Shown here: positions 45,076 through 53,186 of the stretch, piece by piece | Numbering within the stretch: position 1 is the first letter of the stretch | Layout: every line of letters starts with the position of its first letter | Origin: Variovorax sp. J22G73 | GTDB lineage: Bacteria; Pseudomonadota; Gammaproteobacteria; Burkholderiales; Burkholderiaceae_C | Direction: 5' to 3' | NCBI RefSeq assembly: GCF_030317035.1 | Contig: NZ_JASZYK010000019.1 | Span: 61,475-125,474, forward strand | DNA: 64,000 bases | Notes under the pieces: model-generated | Database searches by the model: none | Seen by the model: the letters and a program-made list of their open reading frames with translations, nothing else | Told to the model about the DNA's origin: nothing | Translations under genes and position numbers: made by a program

Positions 45076-46119
45076 TCAGGCCTCGGCCACCTGCAGCACC
45101 AGCTTGCCGAAGTTCTCCCCCGCGAACAGCTTGTTGAGCGACTCGGGGAAGGTGTCGAGCCCCTTCACCACGTCTTCCTTGCTCTTCATGCGGCCGTCCT
45201 TCAGGTAGCCGGCCAGCTCGGCGATGGCGATGGGGTAGCGGTCGGCGTAGTCGAACACCACGATGCCCTCCATGCGCGCGCGGTTCACCAGCAGGCTCAG
45301 GTAGTTGCGCGGGCCGGCCGCGGGCATGCTGTTGGCGTTGTTGTACTGGCTGATGGCGCCGCAGATGATGATGCGGGCCTTGCGCGCCAGCTTGGCCAGC
45401 ACGTGGTCGAGGATCTCGCCGCCGACGTTGTCGAAGTACACGTCCACGCCCTTGGGGCAATGCTCCTTCAGGCCCGCGCGCACCGCGCCCTCGCCGGCCT
45501 TGTAGTCGATGCAGGCGTCGAAGCCCAGCTCCTTCACCACCCATTCGCACTTGGCGGCGCCGCCGGCGATGCCGACCACGCGGCAGCCCTTGAGCTTGGC
45601 CAGCTGGCCCACGGTCTGCCCCACGGCGCCGGCCGCGCCCGAGACCACCACGGTTTCGCCGGGCTGGGGCTGGCCGACGTCCATCAGGCCGAAGTAGCCG
45701 GTCATGCCGGGCATGCCCAGCACGTTGAGCCACTGGCCGATGGTGCCGACGTTCAGGTCGATCTTCACCAGGCCGTTGCGCTTCAGGTCTTCCTGCGCGA
45801 CGAGCATGTATTCCTGCACGCCCAGCGTGCCGTACACGGTGTCGCCCACGGCGAACCTGGGGTTCCTGGAGGCGACCACGCGGCCCACGCCGCCGGCGCG
45901 CATCACCTCGTCGATGGCCACGGGCGGGATGTAGCTCTTGGCGTCGTTGAGCCAGCCGCGCATGGCCGGGTCCAGCGAGAGCGACAGCGTCTTCACCAGC
46001 ACGCCGCCTTCGGCCGGCTCGCCGACGGGCTCGGTGGTGAACTTCCAGTTCTCGCGGGTGGCGGTGCCTTCGGGGCGCTTGGCGAGGCGGACCTGGTGGT
46101 TGGTGAGGGTGCTGCTCAT
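45076..46119 (-). CDS. NADP-dependent oxidoreductase (zinc-free MDR, CurA-like)
   Basis: 347 residues. It lacks the zinc cysteines of alcohol dehydrogenases and has SLDPAMRGWLND, the Rossmann segment VVVSGAAGAVGQTVGQLAKLKGCRVVGIAGG and the MPAAGPRNYLSLLVNRARMEG loop, matching the leukotriene B4 12-hydroxydehydrogenase / prostaglandin reductase-like group. It probably reduces an enone double bond with NADPH. It is convergent with zwf. Confidence 0.93.
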   Translation of the reverse strand: MSSTLTNHQVRLAKRPEGTATRENWKFTTEPVGEPAEGGVLVKTLSLSLDPAMRGWLNDAKSYIPPVAIDEVMRAGGVGRVVASRNPRFAVGDTVYGTLGVQEYMLVAQEDLKRNGLVKIDLNVGTIGQWLNVLGMPGMTGYFGLMDVGQPQPGETVVVSGAAGAVGQTVGQLAKLKGCRVVGIAGGAAKCEWVVKELGFDACIDYKAGEGAVRAGLKEHCPKGVDVYFDNVGGEILDHVLAKLARKARIIICGAISQYNNANSMPAAGPRNYLSLLVNRARMEGIVVFDYADRYPIAIAELAGYLKDGRMKSKEDVVKGLDTFPESLNKLFAGENFGKLVLQVAEA

Positions 46120-46273
46120 GGTGTCTCCTTCTGGGGGGCCGAGGTAAGCCGATGTAGGCCGTTGGGATCTGCGTGGGCCGCTGCGGCCCCGGGAGGCGCA
46201 TCGTAGCCGCGGGCCCCGGGCCGGCTGGTAGCGCAGGCGACAGCCCCGGGGCCCGTCGCTCAGCCCCGACCGC

Positions 46274-47710
46274 TCAGGTCAGCCGGACGATGATCTGCAG
46301 GCCCGGCCCGCCGTTGCGCACCGTGAGCTCGCCGCCGTGCGCCTCGGCGATCAGCCGGCACAGGTACATGCCCAGGCCCACGCCGCCGGTGGTGCGCGCC
46401 CGCGCGCCGTCGGTGCGGTAGAAGGGCTCGGTGAGCCGCTCCAGCTGTTCCTCGTCCACGCCGGGGCCATGGTCGCGCACCTCAATTTCCACGCCCTGCC
46501 TGCTGCCGTCGAGCACCGCGCGCAGCGACACGCAGGGCGGGCGCGGCGCGTCGGCGCTGTAGCGCAGCGCGTTGTCCAGCAAGTTGCGCACCAGCAGGCG
46601 GATGCGCATGCGGTCGACGGCATGCGGCGGCAGCCCGTCGGCCAGGTCCAGGTGCACATGCTGCGCGCCGGGCATCTCGGCCACGGTCTCGCGGATGAGC
46701 ACGGCCAGGTCGACCGGCTCGCGCAGCAGCGCCACGTGCGGGCTCGCCAGGCGCTCGCTTTCGAGCAGGTCGCTGATGAGGTCGCGCATCTCGTTGAGGT
46801 CGCGCAGCAGCGCGTCGCGCTCGGCCTGGCCTTCGGGCGTGGCGGGCAGCAGCTCGGCGTTGAGGCGGGCGCGCGTGAGCGGCGAGCGCAGCTCGTGGCT
46901 CAGCGCCAGCAGCAGCCCGCGCTTGGCGTCGAGCATGGCCTGGATGTCGTCGGCCATGGTGTTGATGCGTTGCGCGAGGTCGCCCAGGTCGTCGTTGCGG
47001 CGCACGGGAATGGGCTGCGTGAACTCGCCGCGGCCGAAGCGCTGCGCGCCTTCGCGAATGTCGATCAGCGGGCGCAGCAGCCGGCTCACGTAGGCGTAGC
47101 CCAGCAGCACGCACGACAGCAGCAGCCCGAGCGTGGCCCAGCCGATGGCGCGCGGCGCCAGTTGCCAGAGCTTGGGCGCCCAGCCGAAGATCACCCGGTG
47201 GCCGTCGGCCGTGGGGCGTATGAACCACTTGTCGCCACCGAAGATGTCGTCGCGGTCGTGCATCCAGCCGCCGGGGCTGCTCGCGCCGCCGGGGTTGGAG
47301 TCCCAGTTGACGGTGGGCCCGACGATGCGGATGGTGATGGGCAGCCGGGCCACCAGCGCCTGCGCGCGCGTCACGTCGGGCGGCGTGCCTATTTCGGCGA
47401 CCAGGCGGTCGGTGTAGTCGGTCAGCATGGGCTTGGCGGCCTCGGCCCAGCCGGTGGAGAACGACTTCTTCATGCCGCCCATGAACACGCCCGCCATCAC
47501 CAGCGCGAGCAGCACGAACATCAGCACCAGCCGCACGCGCAGCGAGCGGCGCCAGCGGCGCTTGCCCTGCACCTTCTCGTTCCAGCGGGCGTGCCACTGC
47601 TTGCGCCACTCCTCGCGCGTCATGACCTCGCCGGGCATGTCCTCACGGCACGCCATGCGCCGCCGCATTTCGCGCATGGCGGCGCGGTGGTCCCTGCGGG
47701 CAGTGCTCAT
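46274..47710 (-). CDS. Sensor histidine kinase (CpxA/BaeS-like)
   Basis: 478 residues. A long, basic cytosolic N-terminus (about 1-55, many Arg) precedes the first membrane helix (about 60-80), a periplasmic sensor (to about 185), a second helix, HAMP, the phospho-acceptor LALSHELRSPLTRARLNAEL and the ATPase motif GVGLGMYLCRLIAEAHGG. It is the last gene of an operon with a Spy-like lipoprotein, so envelope stress is a likely signal (inference). Confidence 0.92.
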   Translation of the reverse strand: MSTARRDHRAAMREMRRRMACREDMPGEVMTREEWRKQWHARWNEKVQGKRRWRRSLRVRLVLMFVLLALVMAGVFMGGMKKSFSTGWAEAAKPMLTDYTDRLVAEIGTPPDVTRAQALVARLPITIRIVGPTVNWDSNPGGASSPGGWMHDRDDIFGGDKWFIRPTADGHRVIFGWAPKLWQLAPRAIGWATLGLLLSCVLLGYAYVSRLLRPLIDIREGAQRFGRGEFTQPIPVRRNDDLGDLAQRINTMADDIQAMLDAKRGLLLALSHELRSPLTRARLNAELLPATPEGQAERDALLRDLNEMRDLISDLLESERLASPHVALLREPVDLAVLIRETVAEMPGAQHVHLDLADGLPPHAVDRMRIRLLVRNLLDNALRYSADAPRPPCVSLRAVLDGSRQGVEIEVRDHGPGVDEEQLERLTEPFYRTDGARARTTGGVGLGMYLCRLIAEAHGGELTVRNGGPGLQIIVRLT

Positions 47711-47777
47711 CGGCGTGCCTTCGCGCGTCGCACCGCGGCGCCAGCTTCAGCCTGCTGGAGGCGGCCAGGCGCTGCGC

Positions 47778-48470
47778 TCATGCCGGCTCGCTGCGCGCCA
47801 CGGCCAGCGCATAGCCGGCGTTGCGCAGCGTCTTGATGCAGTCCAGCGGCTCCAGCTTCTTGCGCAGGCGGCTCACCACGATGTCGACCGCGCGCGTGTA
47901 CAGCTCGGCCTCGTGGCCGCGCAGGCGGTTGAGGATGTCGTCGCGGCTGAACACCTTGCCGGGTTCGGCGGCCAGCAGCGCCAGCAGCTCGAACTCGGTG
48001 CCGGTGAGCTCCACGCGCTCGCCGTGGCGCAGCACCTGGCGCCGGTCGAGGTCGATCGACAGGCCGTCGAACACGCGCTGCTGCGTGCTGCTCGATGCGG
48101 GCGGCGCGCTGCGCTGGCGGCGCAGGATGGTCTGCACGCGCGCCACCAGTTCGCGCGGCTCGAAGGGCTTGGGCACGTAGTCGTCGGCACCCAGCTCGAG
48201 GCCGACCACGCGGTCCATCACCTCGCCGCGGGCGGTGAGCATCACGATGGGAATGTCGCTTTCCTTGCGGATCTCGCGGCACAGCGCAAAGCCGTCCATC
48301 TCGGGCAGCATCACGTCGAGGATGGCCGCGTCGTAGGTGAAGGCGCGCAGCTTGGCGAGGCCTTCGCTCGGGCGCACGGCGCTGTCGAGCGTGCAGCCGA
48401 AGCGTGCGAAGTAGGTGGTCAGCGGCGCGGCGAGGTGTTCGTCGTCGTCGATCAACAGGATGCGCGGCAT
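47778..48470 (-). CDS. Response regulator, OmpR family
   Basis: 230 residues. The receiver has IDDDE at 7-11, phospho-acceptor in AAILDVMLPEMDGF and switch GADDYVPKPFEPREL. The winged-helix DNA-binding domain ends YTRAVDIVVSRLRKKLEPLDCIKTLRNAGYALA. The start MPRILLID is chosen at 48470; the open frame extends 22 codons more without support. It is partner to the kinase gene 67 bp downstream, and probably binds the direct-repeat boxes at 49968-49983 and 50487-50502. Confidence 0.92.
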   Translation of the reverse strand: MPRILLIDDDEHLAAPLTTYFARFGCTLDSAVRPSEGLAKLRAFTYDAAILDVMLPEMDGFALCREIRKESDIPIVMLTARGEVMDRVVGLELGADDYVPKPFEPRELVARVQTILRRQRSAPPASSSTQQRVFDGLSIDLDRRQVLRHGERVELTGTEFELLALLAAEPGKVFSRDDILNRLRGHEAELYTRAVDIVVSRLRKKLEPLDCIKTLRNAGYALAVARSEPA

Positions 48471-48520
48471 GGCGGGATTGTGCCTCCTGGCAAGGAAATG
48501 GCGGATGACTTCGCTGACCA

Positions 48521-48928
48521 TCAAACCTGCCGGCATCGCACCGCCCAGGTCAGGCCCATCACCAGCAGTGAGAGCAACAGCGCATGAAAGACCACGTCGG
48601 GCACGGTGTGCGGACCGATGCCCGCGACGATGGTGCCCAGCCCGACCAGCGTGCCCAGCAGCGCGAAGCCCTGCCCGAAGAGGGCGGCGCGGCGCGCGTC
48701 GTGGGGCCGCAGCCAGGTCTCGACGGCGGCGAGCACCAGCACGGTGGCGATCACCGCCTCGGCCGTGCGGGCCGCGGCGTGCGCGTAGCCCGGCACGAGG
48801 AAGCCGGCGTGCACCATCGACGCCGTGCCGAGCACGAGCGCCTCGGTCAGCAGCCAGGCGCGCGCGGCGCCCGGGCGCATCACCGGGGCGGGTGCGGAGG
48901 TGGGGGTGGGGGCGGAACGACTCACCAT
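48521..48928 (-). CDS. Small membrane protein of unknown function
   Basis: 135 residues. The start MVSRSAPT overlaps the DUF4260 stop by 7 bp. Four hydrophobic segments are visible (about 24-45, 56-70, 84-105, 115-130). No named motif. Its place in an operon with a Spy-like lipoprotein and a two-component system suggests an envelope role, but the function is unknown. Confidence 0.7.
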   Translation of the reverse strand: MVSRSAPTPTSAPAPVMRPGAARAWLLTEALVLGTASMVHAGFLVPGYAHAAARTAEAVIATVLVLAAVETWLRPHDARRAALFGQGFALLGTLVGLGTIVAGIGPHTVPDVVFHALLLSLLVMGLTWAVRCRQV

Positions 48929-49431
48929 GGATCGGCCCGGCCGATGCGGCCGAGGTGCGTGAAGGCGAAGCCCGCGGCGTACTTCAGGCCGTAGCCGAGC
49001 GCGCGGTCCAGCCCGATGTGGGTCAGCCAGATCAGGCCGCCGGCCACCGCCCACGGCGTGGCCGCCAGCACGCCGAAGGCCAGCAGCAGCACCGGCCCCG
49101 CGTACGAATGCGCGGCGTTGTACAGCGCCGCGCCCACGCGCGCGCCGGCAACGTAGCCCAGCAGCGAGAGGTCGGGCGCCAGCAGCCAGAGCGCGAACAC
49201 GCCCCAGCCCGCGCCGAACTGGGCGTAGGCGGCAAGCGCCACGCCGAGCACCACCGCGCCTTCGAGCCGCAGCAGCGCGCGCACGCCACCCGCTGCCGCG
49301 GCCTGTTCGGCGGCCCGTTCCAGGGACACCGTGGAACCGGCTTCGCCGGTCCACAGGTGTCGCCCCCTCGCAGGGGGTTGGCGCAGCGACACGAAGTGCG
49401 CGAAGCCTGGGGGTGAGTCAAGCTCAGCCAC
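48922..49431 (-). CDS. DUF4260 family membrane protein
   Basis: 169 residues from a GTG start (49431) that overlaps the Spy-like gene by 8 bp. The DUF4260 core begins near residue 49 (GVRALLRLEGAVVLGVALAAYAQFG) and has WLLAPDLSLLGYVAGARVGAALYNAAHS and HIGLDRALGYGLKYAAGFAFTHLGRIG. Three membrane segments. The first about 40 residues are encoded by a hairpin-rich repeat (49325-49415) and do not belong to the family; an internal GTG could be the true start. The function is unknown. Confidence 0.82.
   Translation of the reverse strand: MAELDSPPGFAHFVSLRQPPARGRHLWTGEAGSTVSLERAAEQAAAAGGVRALLRLEGAVVLGVALAAYAQFGAGWGVFALWLLAPDLSLLGYVAGARVGAALYNAAHSYAGPVLLLAFGVLAATPWAVAGGLIWLTHIGLDRALGYGLKYAAGFAFTHLGRIGRADPW
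49325..49415. repeat. Hairpin-rich dispersed repeat inside the DUF4260 5' end
   Basis: Contains ACCGGCTTCGCCGGT and CCCCCTCGCAGGGGG, two strong stem-loops close together, then a stretch ending in CCTGGGGGTGAG. The sequence style differs from the gene it sits in. I believe similar stretches are scattered in related genomes; this is memory, not a search. Confidence 0.5.
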
Positions 49432-49891
49432 GATGGCTCCAGCGGCGGCCGCCGCGGTCCATGAAGTCGCGCACCTTCTGCTGCTGGGCGGCGTTCAGGT
49501 TGTCGTAGAAGTCGGCGGCGGCCGCGATGATCTCGGGGCTGCCGTTGCGCACGGCCGTGGTCTTCTCGTCGACCAGGCGCGTGGCGCCGGCCTGGTCGAG
49601 CTTGTTGCCCGCGAACAGCGCCTTGAACTGCGAGCGCGGGTCGCCCGAGCCGCCGGCACCGCGCATGGCTTCGCGCTGCGCCTGCAGCTTCTCGGCCAGC
49701 ACCGTGAGCTTCTGCTTCTGGTTGGCGTCGAGCTCGAGCTTGCTGCCCACGCGCTCGACCATCCTGGCTCGGAACTCGGCGCTGTCGCCGCCGCCCCAGC
49801 CGTGGCGTTGGCCGGCACAGCCGGCAATGCTTCCGGCCACCATGGCGGCGCCTGCGAAACCGAAGAGAGTGCGTTTGATCCAGTGCTTCAT
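49424..49891 (-). CDS. Spy/CpxP-like periplasmic lipoprotein
   Basis: 155 residues. The signal ends with lipobox SIAGC (Cys25). The rest is helical with two LTxxQ-like segments (ELDANQKQKLTVLAEKLQAQ and NLNAAQQQKVRDFMDRG), the mark of the Spy/CpxP/ZraP group of chaperone-like stress sensors. It heads an operon with DUF4260, a membrane protein and a two-component system. The start MKHWIKRT at 49891 is used because it gives the signal peptide. Confidence 0.85.
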   Translation of the reverse strand: MKHWIKRTLFGFAGAAMVAGSIAGCAGQRHGWGGGDSAEFRARMVERVGSKLELDANQKQKLTVLAEKLQAQREAMRGAGGSGDPRSQFKALFAGNKLDQAGATRLVDEKTTAVRNGSPEIIAAAADFYDNLNAAQQQKVRDFMDRGGRRWSHRG

Positions 49892-49950
49892 ATCAAGTCC
49901 TTGGTGTTGTCTTGTGAGGAGGAAGCTCGATGGTGCGATGGGCACCGGGC

Positions 49951-49986
49951 CAAGTCCTCTCGCCGCGGTATCGGCGTGTTTCGCTT
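49951..49986 (-). promoter_or_regulatory. Direct-repeat regulatory box before the Spy-like operon
   Basis: On the minus strand CGAAAC (49978-49983) and CGATAC (49968-49973) lie exactly 10 bp apart, followed by ACCGCGGCGAGAGGACTT. A nearly identical stretch lies at 50471-50504 before the next gene. This arrangement fits tandem sites for an OmpR-type regulator such as the one at 47778. Confidence 0.65.
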
Positions 49987-50021
49987 TATTGCGACGGATG
50001 TGGCAACAAGCGTGGGGCTGC

Positions 50022-50408
50022 TTACAGCCGGCTGCTCTTGGCGTTGGCGGCAGCGGCGCGGGCGTCGACGGGGTTCTGCAGGGTCGAGATGACCTTGCTG
50101 TTCACGCGCGAGCCGGACGACACGTTCTGGTCGGGCGCGGCGGCGGCACGAACCGCTTCGGCGACCACGCGCTCGCGCTCCATCGACACGGCCATGGTCT
50201 CGGCGCCGCGCGATCCGCGCACCACGTTCTGGTTGGGTGCCGAGGCGGTGCGCAGGGCTTCGGCGTTCACGTCGGCGCGGCTCTTGGCCGACACGGCGGG
50301 TTGCACGCCTTCGTAGCTTTCAGCCTTCGCGCCCGCGGCGGCGAGCATGGCGAAGGAGCTGATGGCGATGATCTGGGAGAAGGAAACGGAGGTGGAGACG
50401 AACTTCAT
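50022..50408 (-). CDS. Small secreted protein with two internal repeats (DUF4148-like)
   Basis: 128 residues. A signal peptide (MKFVSTSV to about 29, cleavage after AKA) precedes two tandem copies of a roughly 33-residue unit: RADVNAEALRTASAPNQNVVRGSR and RERVVAEAVRAAAAPDQNVSSGSR. It resembles DUF4148-type small periplasmic proteins of Burkholderiales. The function is unknown. It shares an upstream box with the Spy-like operon, so it is probably in the same regulon. Confidence 0.75.
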   Translation of the reverse strand: MKFVSTSVSFSQIIAISSFAMLAAAGAKAESYEGVQPAVSAKSRADVNAEALRTASAPNQNVVRGSRGAETMAVSMERERVVAEAVRAAAAPDQNVSSGSRVNSKVISTLQNPVDARAAAANAKSSRL

Positions 50409-50470
50409 GATGCAGGCCTTTCTTTCAGGGGTTGAAGGAGAAGGCCTGATCGTGCTTGCGGGCGCTGCGC

Positions 50471-50504
50471 AAGTCCTTTCGCCGCGGTTGCGGCATGTAT
50501 CGTT
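50471..50504 (-). promoter_or_regulatory. Direct-repeat regulatory box before the repeat protein
   Basis: On the minus strand CGATAC (50497-50502) and CGCAAC (50487-50492) are 10 bp apart, followed by ACCGCGGCGAAAGGACTT. This matches the box at 49951-49986 almost base for base and lies at a similar distance from the start codon. Confidence 0.65.
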
Positions 50505-50538
50505 TCTTTTCACCCGCCCGCAGGGCGGGTGAAAAGAA
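50504..50538. repeat. Perfect 35-bp palindrome downstream of ptsI
   Basis: Two perfect 16-bp arms (TTCTTTTCACCCGCCC and its complement) flank GCA. It sits 11 bp after the ptsI stop and next to the regulatory box of the repeat-protein gene. The T/C-rich side is at the 5' end of the stem on both strands, so it does not have the T-run of a normal terminator. Confidence 0.8.
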
Positions 50539-50548
50539 CGAAGAGCGC

Positions 50549-52360
50549 TCAGCCCGCCATGGTGGCGGCGGGGTCGTCCGACTCGAGCACGGCCTTGGCC
50601 CAGGCCTCGAGCTTGCCGGTGTCGGCGCGCAGCACTTCCTGCTTGACCGCGAGGATGCGCGAGGGGTGCATCGAGAAGCTGCGCAGGCCCAGGCCCAGCA
50701 GCAGGCGCGTGAAGGCCACGTCGCCGGCCATTTCGCCGCACACCGACACGCCCTTGCCCTGGCGTCGGCATTCGGCGATGGTGTCGGCCACCAGGCGCAG
50801 CACGGCGGGGTGCGCCGGGTCGTACAGGTGCGCGACCGATTCGTCGGCACGGTCGATGGCCAGCGTGTACTGGATCAGGTCGTTGGTGCCGATCGACAGG
50901 AAATCGAAGTGCTTCAGGAAGATGCGCAGCGTGAGCGCGGCCGCCGGAATCTCGATCATGGCGCCGAGCTTCACCGGGCCGTGCACCACGCCGCGGTTGT
51001 CGAGCTCCGTGCGCGCGAAGTCGATGAGCGACAGCGTCTGGCGGATCTCGCTCGCGTGCGCGAGCATGGGAATGAGCAGGTGGATTTCGCCGTGCGCCGC
51101 CGCGCGAAGAATGGCGCGCAGCTGCGTCAGGAACATGGCCGGGTCGGCCAGGCTCCAGCGAATGGCGCGCAGGCCGAGCGCGGGGTTCAGGTGCTCCTGC
51201 TTGTTGGCCGACTTGCTGTCCAGAGGCTTGTCGGCGCCCACGTCGATGGTGCGGATGGTCACGGGCATGCCCTGCATGCCCTCGACCGCGCGCTTGTAGG
51301 CCTGGTACTGCTCTTCTTCGTCGGGCAGGCGCGTCTGGCGCGTGGACGACTCGCGGCCCATGAACAGGAATTCGCTGCGGAACAGGCCCACGCCCACCGC
51401 GCCGGCCTTGACCGCGCCCAGCGTGTCCTCGGGCATCTCGATGTTGGCCAGCAGCTCGACACGCTGGCCGTCGAGCGTGACGGCCGGCTTGTGGCGCAGC
51501 CGCGCGAGCCGGCCGCGCTCCAGGTCACCCTGGCGCTGCTTGAAGCCGTACTCGGCCAGGATGATCGGCGAGGGGTCGACGATGACCACGCCGGCGTCGC
51601 CGTCGATGATGACCCAGTCGTCCTGGCGCACCAGCTGGCTCGCGGTGCGCGCGCCGACCACGGCCGGAATGTCCATGCTGCGCGCGACGATGGCGGTGTG
51701 CGAGGTGCGCCCGCCCACGTCGGTGACGAAGCCGGCGAACACGCTCTTCTTGAACTGCAGCATGTCGGCCGGCGACAGGTCGTGCGCGATGAGCACCAGC
51801 GGCACGTCGATGCCGTCGCCCGCGGTGGGGTCGTCGTGGTCGTCGTTGTCGTCCAGCGGCGCGGCGGCGCGCTTGCGGCGCGGCGGGCTCGGCGCCAGCA
51901 CGGCGGCGGTGCCCTTCATGCGGTGAAGCAGGCGCTCGACCACCTGTTCGAGGTCGGCCTTGCGCTCGCGCAGGTAGGCGTCTTCCATCTCGTCGAACTG
52001 GCGCGCGATGATTTCCAGCTGCGTGGTCAGCGCCCATTCGGCGTTGTAGAGCCGCTCGCTGATCCAGTGCTTCACGCCGGTGCTCAGGGCCTCGTCCTGC
52101 AGCAGCATCTGGTGCACCTCGAGCAACGCCGAGAGCTCGTGCGGCGCGTCGTTCGGGCCCATGAGCGCCACGTTGGCCTGCAGCTTGATGAGCTCGTCGG
52201 CCACCGCGTTGCGCGCGGTGCGCACACGGTCGATCTCGGTCTCGATCTCTTCGGGCTTGATGAAGTAGTGGGCCACGTCGATGCGGCTGGACACCACCAG
52301 CACCGCGCGCCCGATGGCAATGCCACGGGCAACGGGAAGGCCGTGGACTGCGAAAGTCAT
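50549..52360 (-). CDS. ptsI: Phosphoenolpyruvate-protein phosphotransferase (PTS enzyme I)
   Basis: 603 residues. The phospho-accepting histidine is in GGRTSHTAIVAR. The C-terminal PEP-binding domain has GLFRSEFLFMGR, LNPALGLRAIR, the signature DFLSIGTNDLIQYTLAIDR and SVCGEMAG. A charged insertion RRKRAAAPLDDNDDHDD (about 160-180) precedes the His domain. It takes phosphate from PEP and passes it to HPr. Last gene of EIIA-HPr-EI; no PTS permease is nearby, so the chain is probably regulatory. Confidence 0.96.
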   Translation of the reverse strand: MTFAVHGLPVARGIAIGRAVLVVSSRIDVAHYFIKPEEIETEIDRVRTARNAVADELIKLQANVALMGPNDAPHELSALLEVHQMLLQDEALSTGVKHWISERLYNAEWALTTQLEIIARQFDEMEDAYLRERKADLEQVVERLLHRMKGTAAVLAPSPPRRKRAAAPLDDNDDHDDPTAGDGIDVPLVLIAHDLSPADMLQFKKSVFAGFVTDVGGRTSHTAIVARSMDIPAVVGARTASQLVRQDDWVIIDGDAGVVIVDPSPIILAEYGFKQRQGDLERGRLARLRHKPAVTLDGQRVELLANIEMPEDTLGAVKAGAVGVGLFRSEFLFMGRESSTRQTRLPDEEEQYQAYKRAVEGMQGMPVTIRTIDVGADKPLDSKSANKQEHLNPALGLRAIRWSLADPAMFLTQLRAILRAAAHGEIHLLIPMLAHASEIRQTLSLIDFARTELDNRGVVHGPVKLGAMIEIPAAALTLRIFLKHFDFLSIGTNDLIQYTLAIDRADESVAHLYDPAHPAVLRLVADTIAECRRQGKGVSVCGEMAGDVAFTRLLLGLGLRSFSMHPSRILAVKQEVLRADTGKLEAWAKAVLESDDPAATMAG

Positions 52361-52370
52361 CGGAGGGTCC

Positions 52371-52640
52371 TTATTCGCCTTCGCCGAACTTGTCGTCCAT
52401 CAAGTGGACGATGGCGTTCATCGCTTCTTCTTCCTGCGGGCCGTTGGTCTCGAGCTCGACGGTGGAGCCCAGCCCGGCGGCCAGCATCATCACGCCCATG
52501 ATGCTCTTGGCGTTGATGCGGCGGTCACCGCGCGACAGCCACACCTCGCAGGGAAAGCTGCCTGCGAGCTTGGTCAGCTTGGCCGACGCGCGTGCGTGCA
52601 GGCCCAGCTTATTGCTGATGGTCACGGATTTCTTGATCAC
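52371..52640 (-). CDS. ptsH: Phosphocarrier protein HPr
   Basis: 89 residues from a GTG start (52640). The active His15 lies in LGLHARASA and the regulatory Ser46 in NAKSIMGVMML, so it can be phosphorylated by enzyme I and in principle by HPr kinase. It overlaps the EIIA gene by 32 bp and is followed by ptsI after 10 bp. Confidence 0.95.
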   Translation of the reverse strand: MIKKSVTISNKLGLHARASAKLTKLAGSFPCEVWLSRGDRRINAKSIMGVMMLAAGLGSTVELETNGPQEEEAMNAIVHLMDDKFGEGE

Positions 52641-53064
52641 TGTGCTTTCTCTTCGCCTGGTTCTGGGGAGCCGCCACCGCCACCTGCATGACGCCGGCGG
52701 TGCCGCCCGCGAGGGCGCGCTGCACCAGCGTCTCGAGCGGCTCGTGCCGGTAGGTGACCGCGCGCAGCAGCATCGGGAGGTTCGCCCCCGCCACCAGCCG
52801 CGAACGGACGCCGTCCACGAGTTTCTGCGCCACGTTGCAGGGCGTGGCACCGAACACATCGGCCAGCACCAGCACCTGCGAGCGCGGAGCGCGCAACTGC
52901 TGCTCGAGCGTGATGCGCGCGGCGGCCAGCGTTTCTTCGGGCGACACGTTGGGCAGCACGTCGAGCGCGACGATGGCCTGCTCGCAGTCGGGGAACACAT
53001 GCAGCGCGCACTGCCGCAGCGCATGTGCGAACGGTGAGTGGGCGATGATGAGGATGCTGTTCAT
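52609..53064 (-). CDS. PTS EIIA component (mannose family)
   Basis: 151 residues, phosphorylated at His9 in LIIAHSPFAHA. LADVFGATPCNVAQKL and AGANLPMLLRAV are family motifs of the EIIA-Man fold. The last about 20 residues, rich in Gln, Lys and His, are encoded over the HPr start. It is the first gene of the PTS cluster. A CATAAT -10-like element (53088-53093, minus) lies 24 bp upstream. Confidence 0.93.
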   Translation of the reverse strand: MNSILIIAHSPFAHALRQCALHVFPDCEQAIVALDVLPNVSPEETLAAARITLEQQLRAPRSQVLVLADVFGATPCNVAQKLVDGVRSRLVAGANLPMLLRAVTYRHEPLETLVQRALAGGTAGVMQVAVAAPQNQAKRKHSDQEIRDHQQ

Positions 53065-53186
53065 GCGGGACGGGGGACGACGCGCCGATTATGCGGGGCG
53101 GCCCACGGGAAGTAGATATGTGACACAACGCGGCAGCCCCGAAAAACGGACAGTGCGGCACGAAACAGACCGGCCACGCGCCATCG

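Noticed and set aside
50504..50538. Palindrome as a normal rho-independent terminator of ptsI
   Set aside because: The T-run precedes the stem and A-rich sequence follows it on both strands, so it was listed as a repeat.
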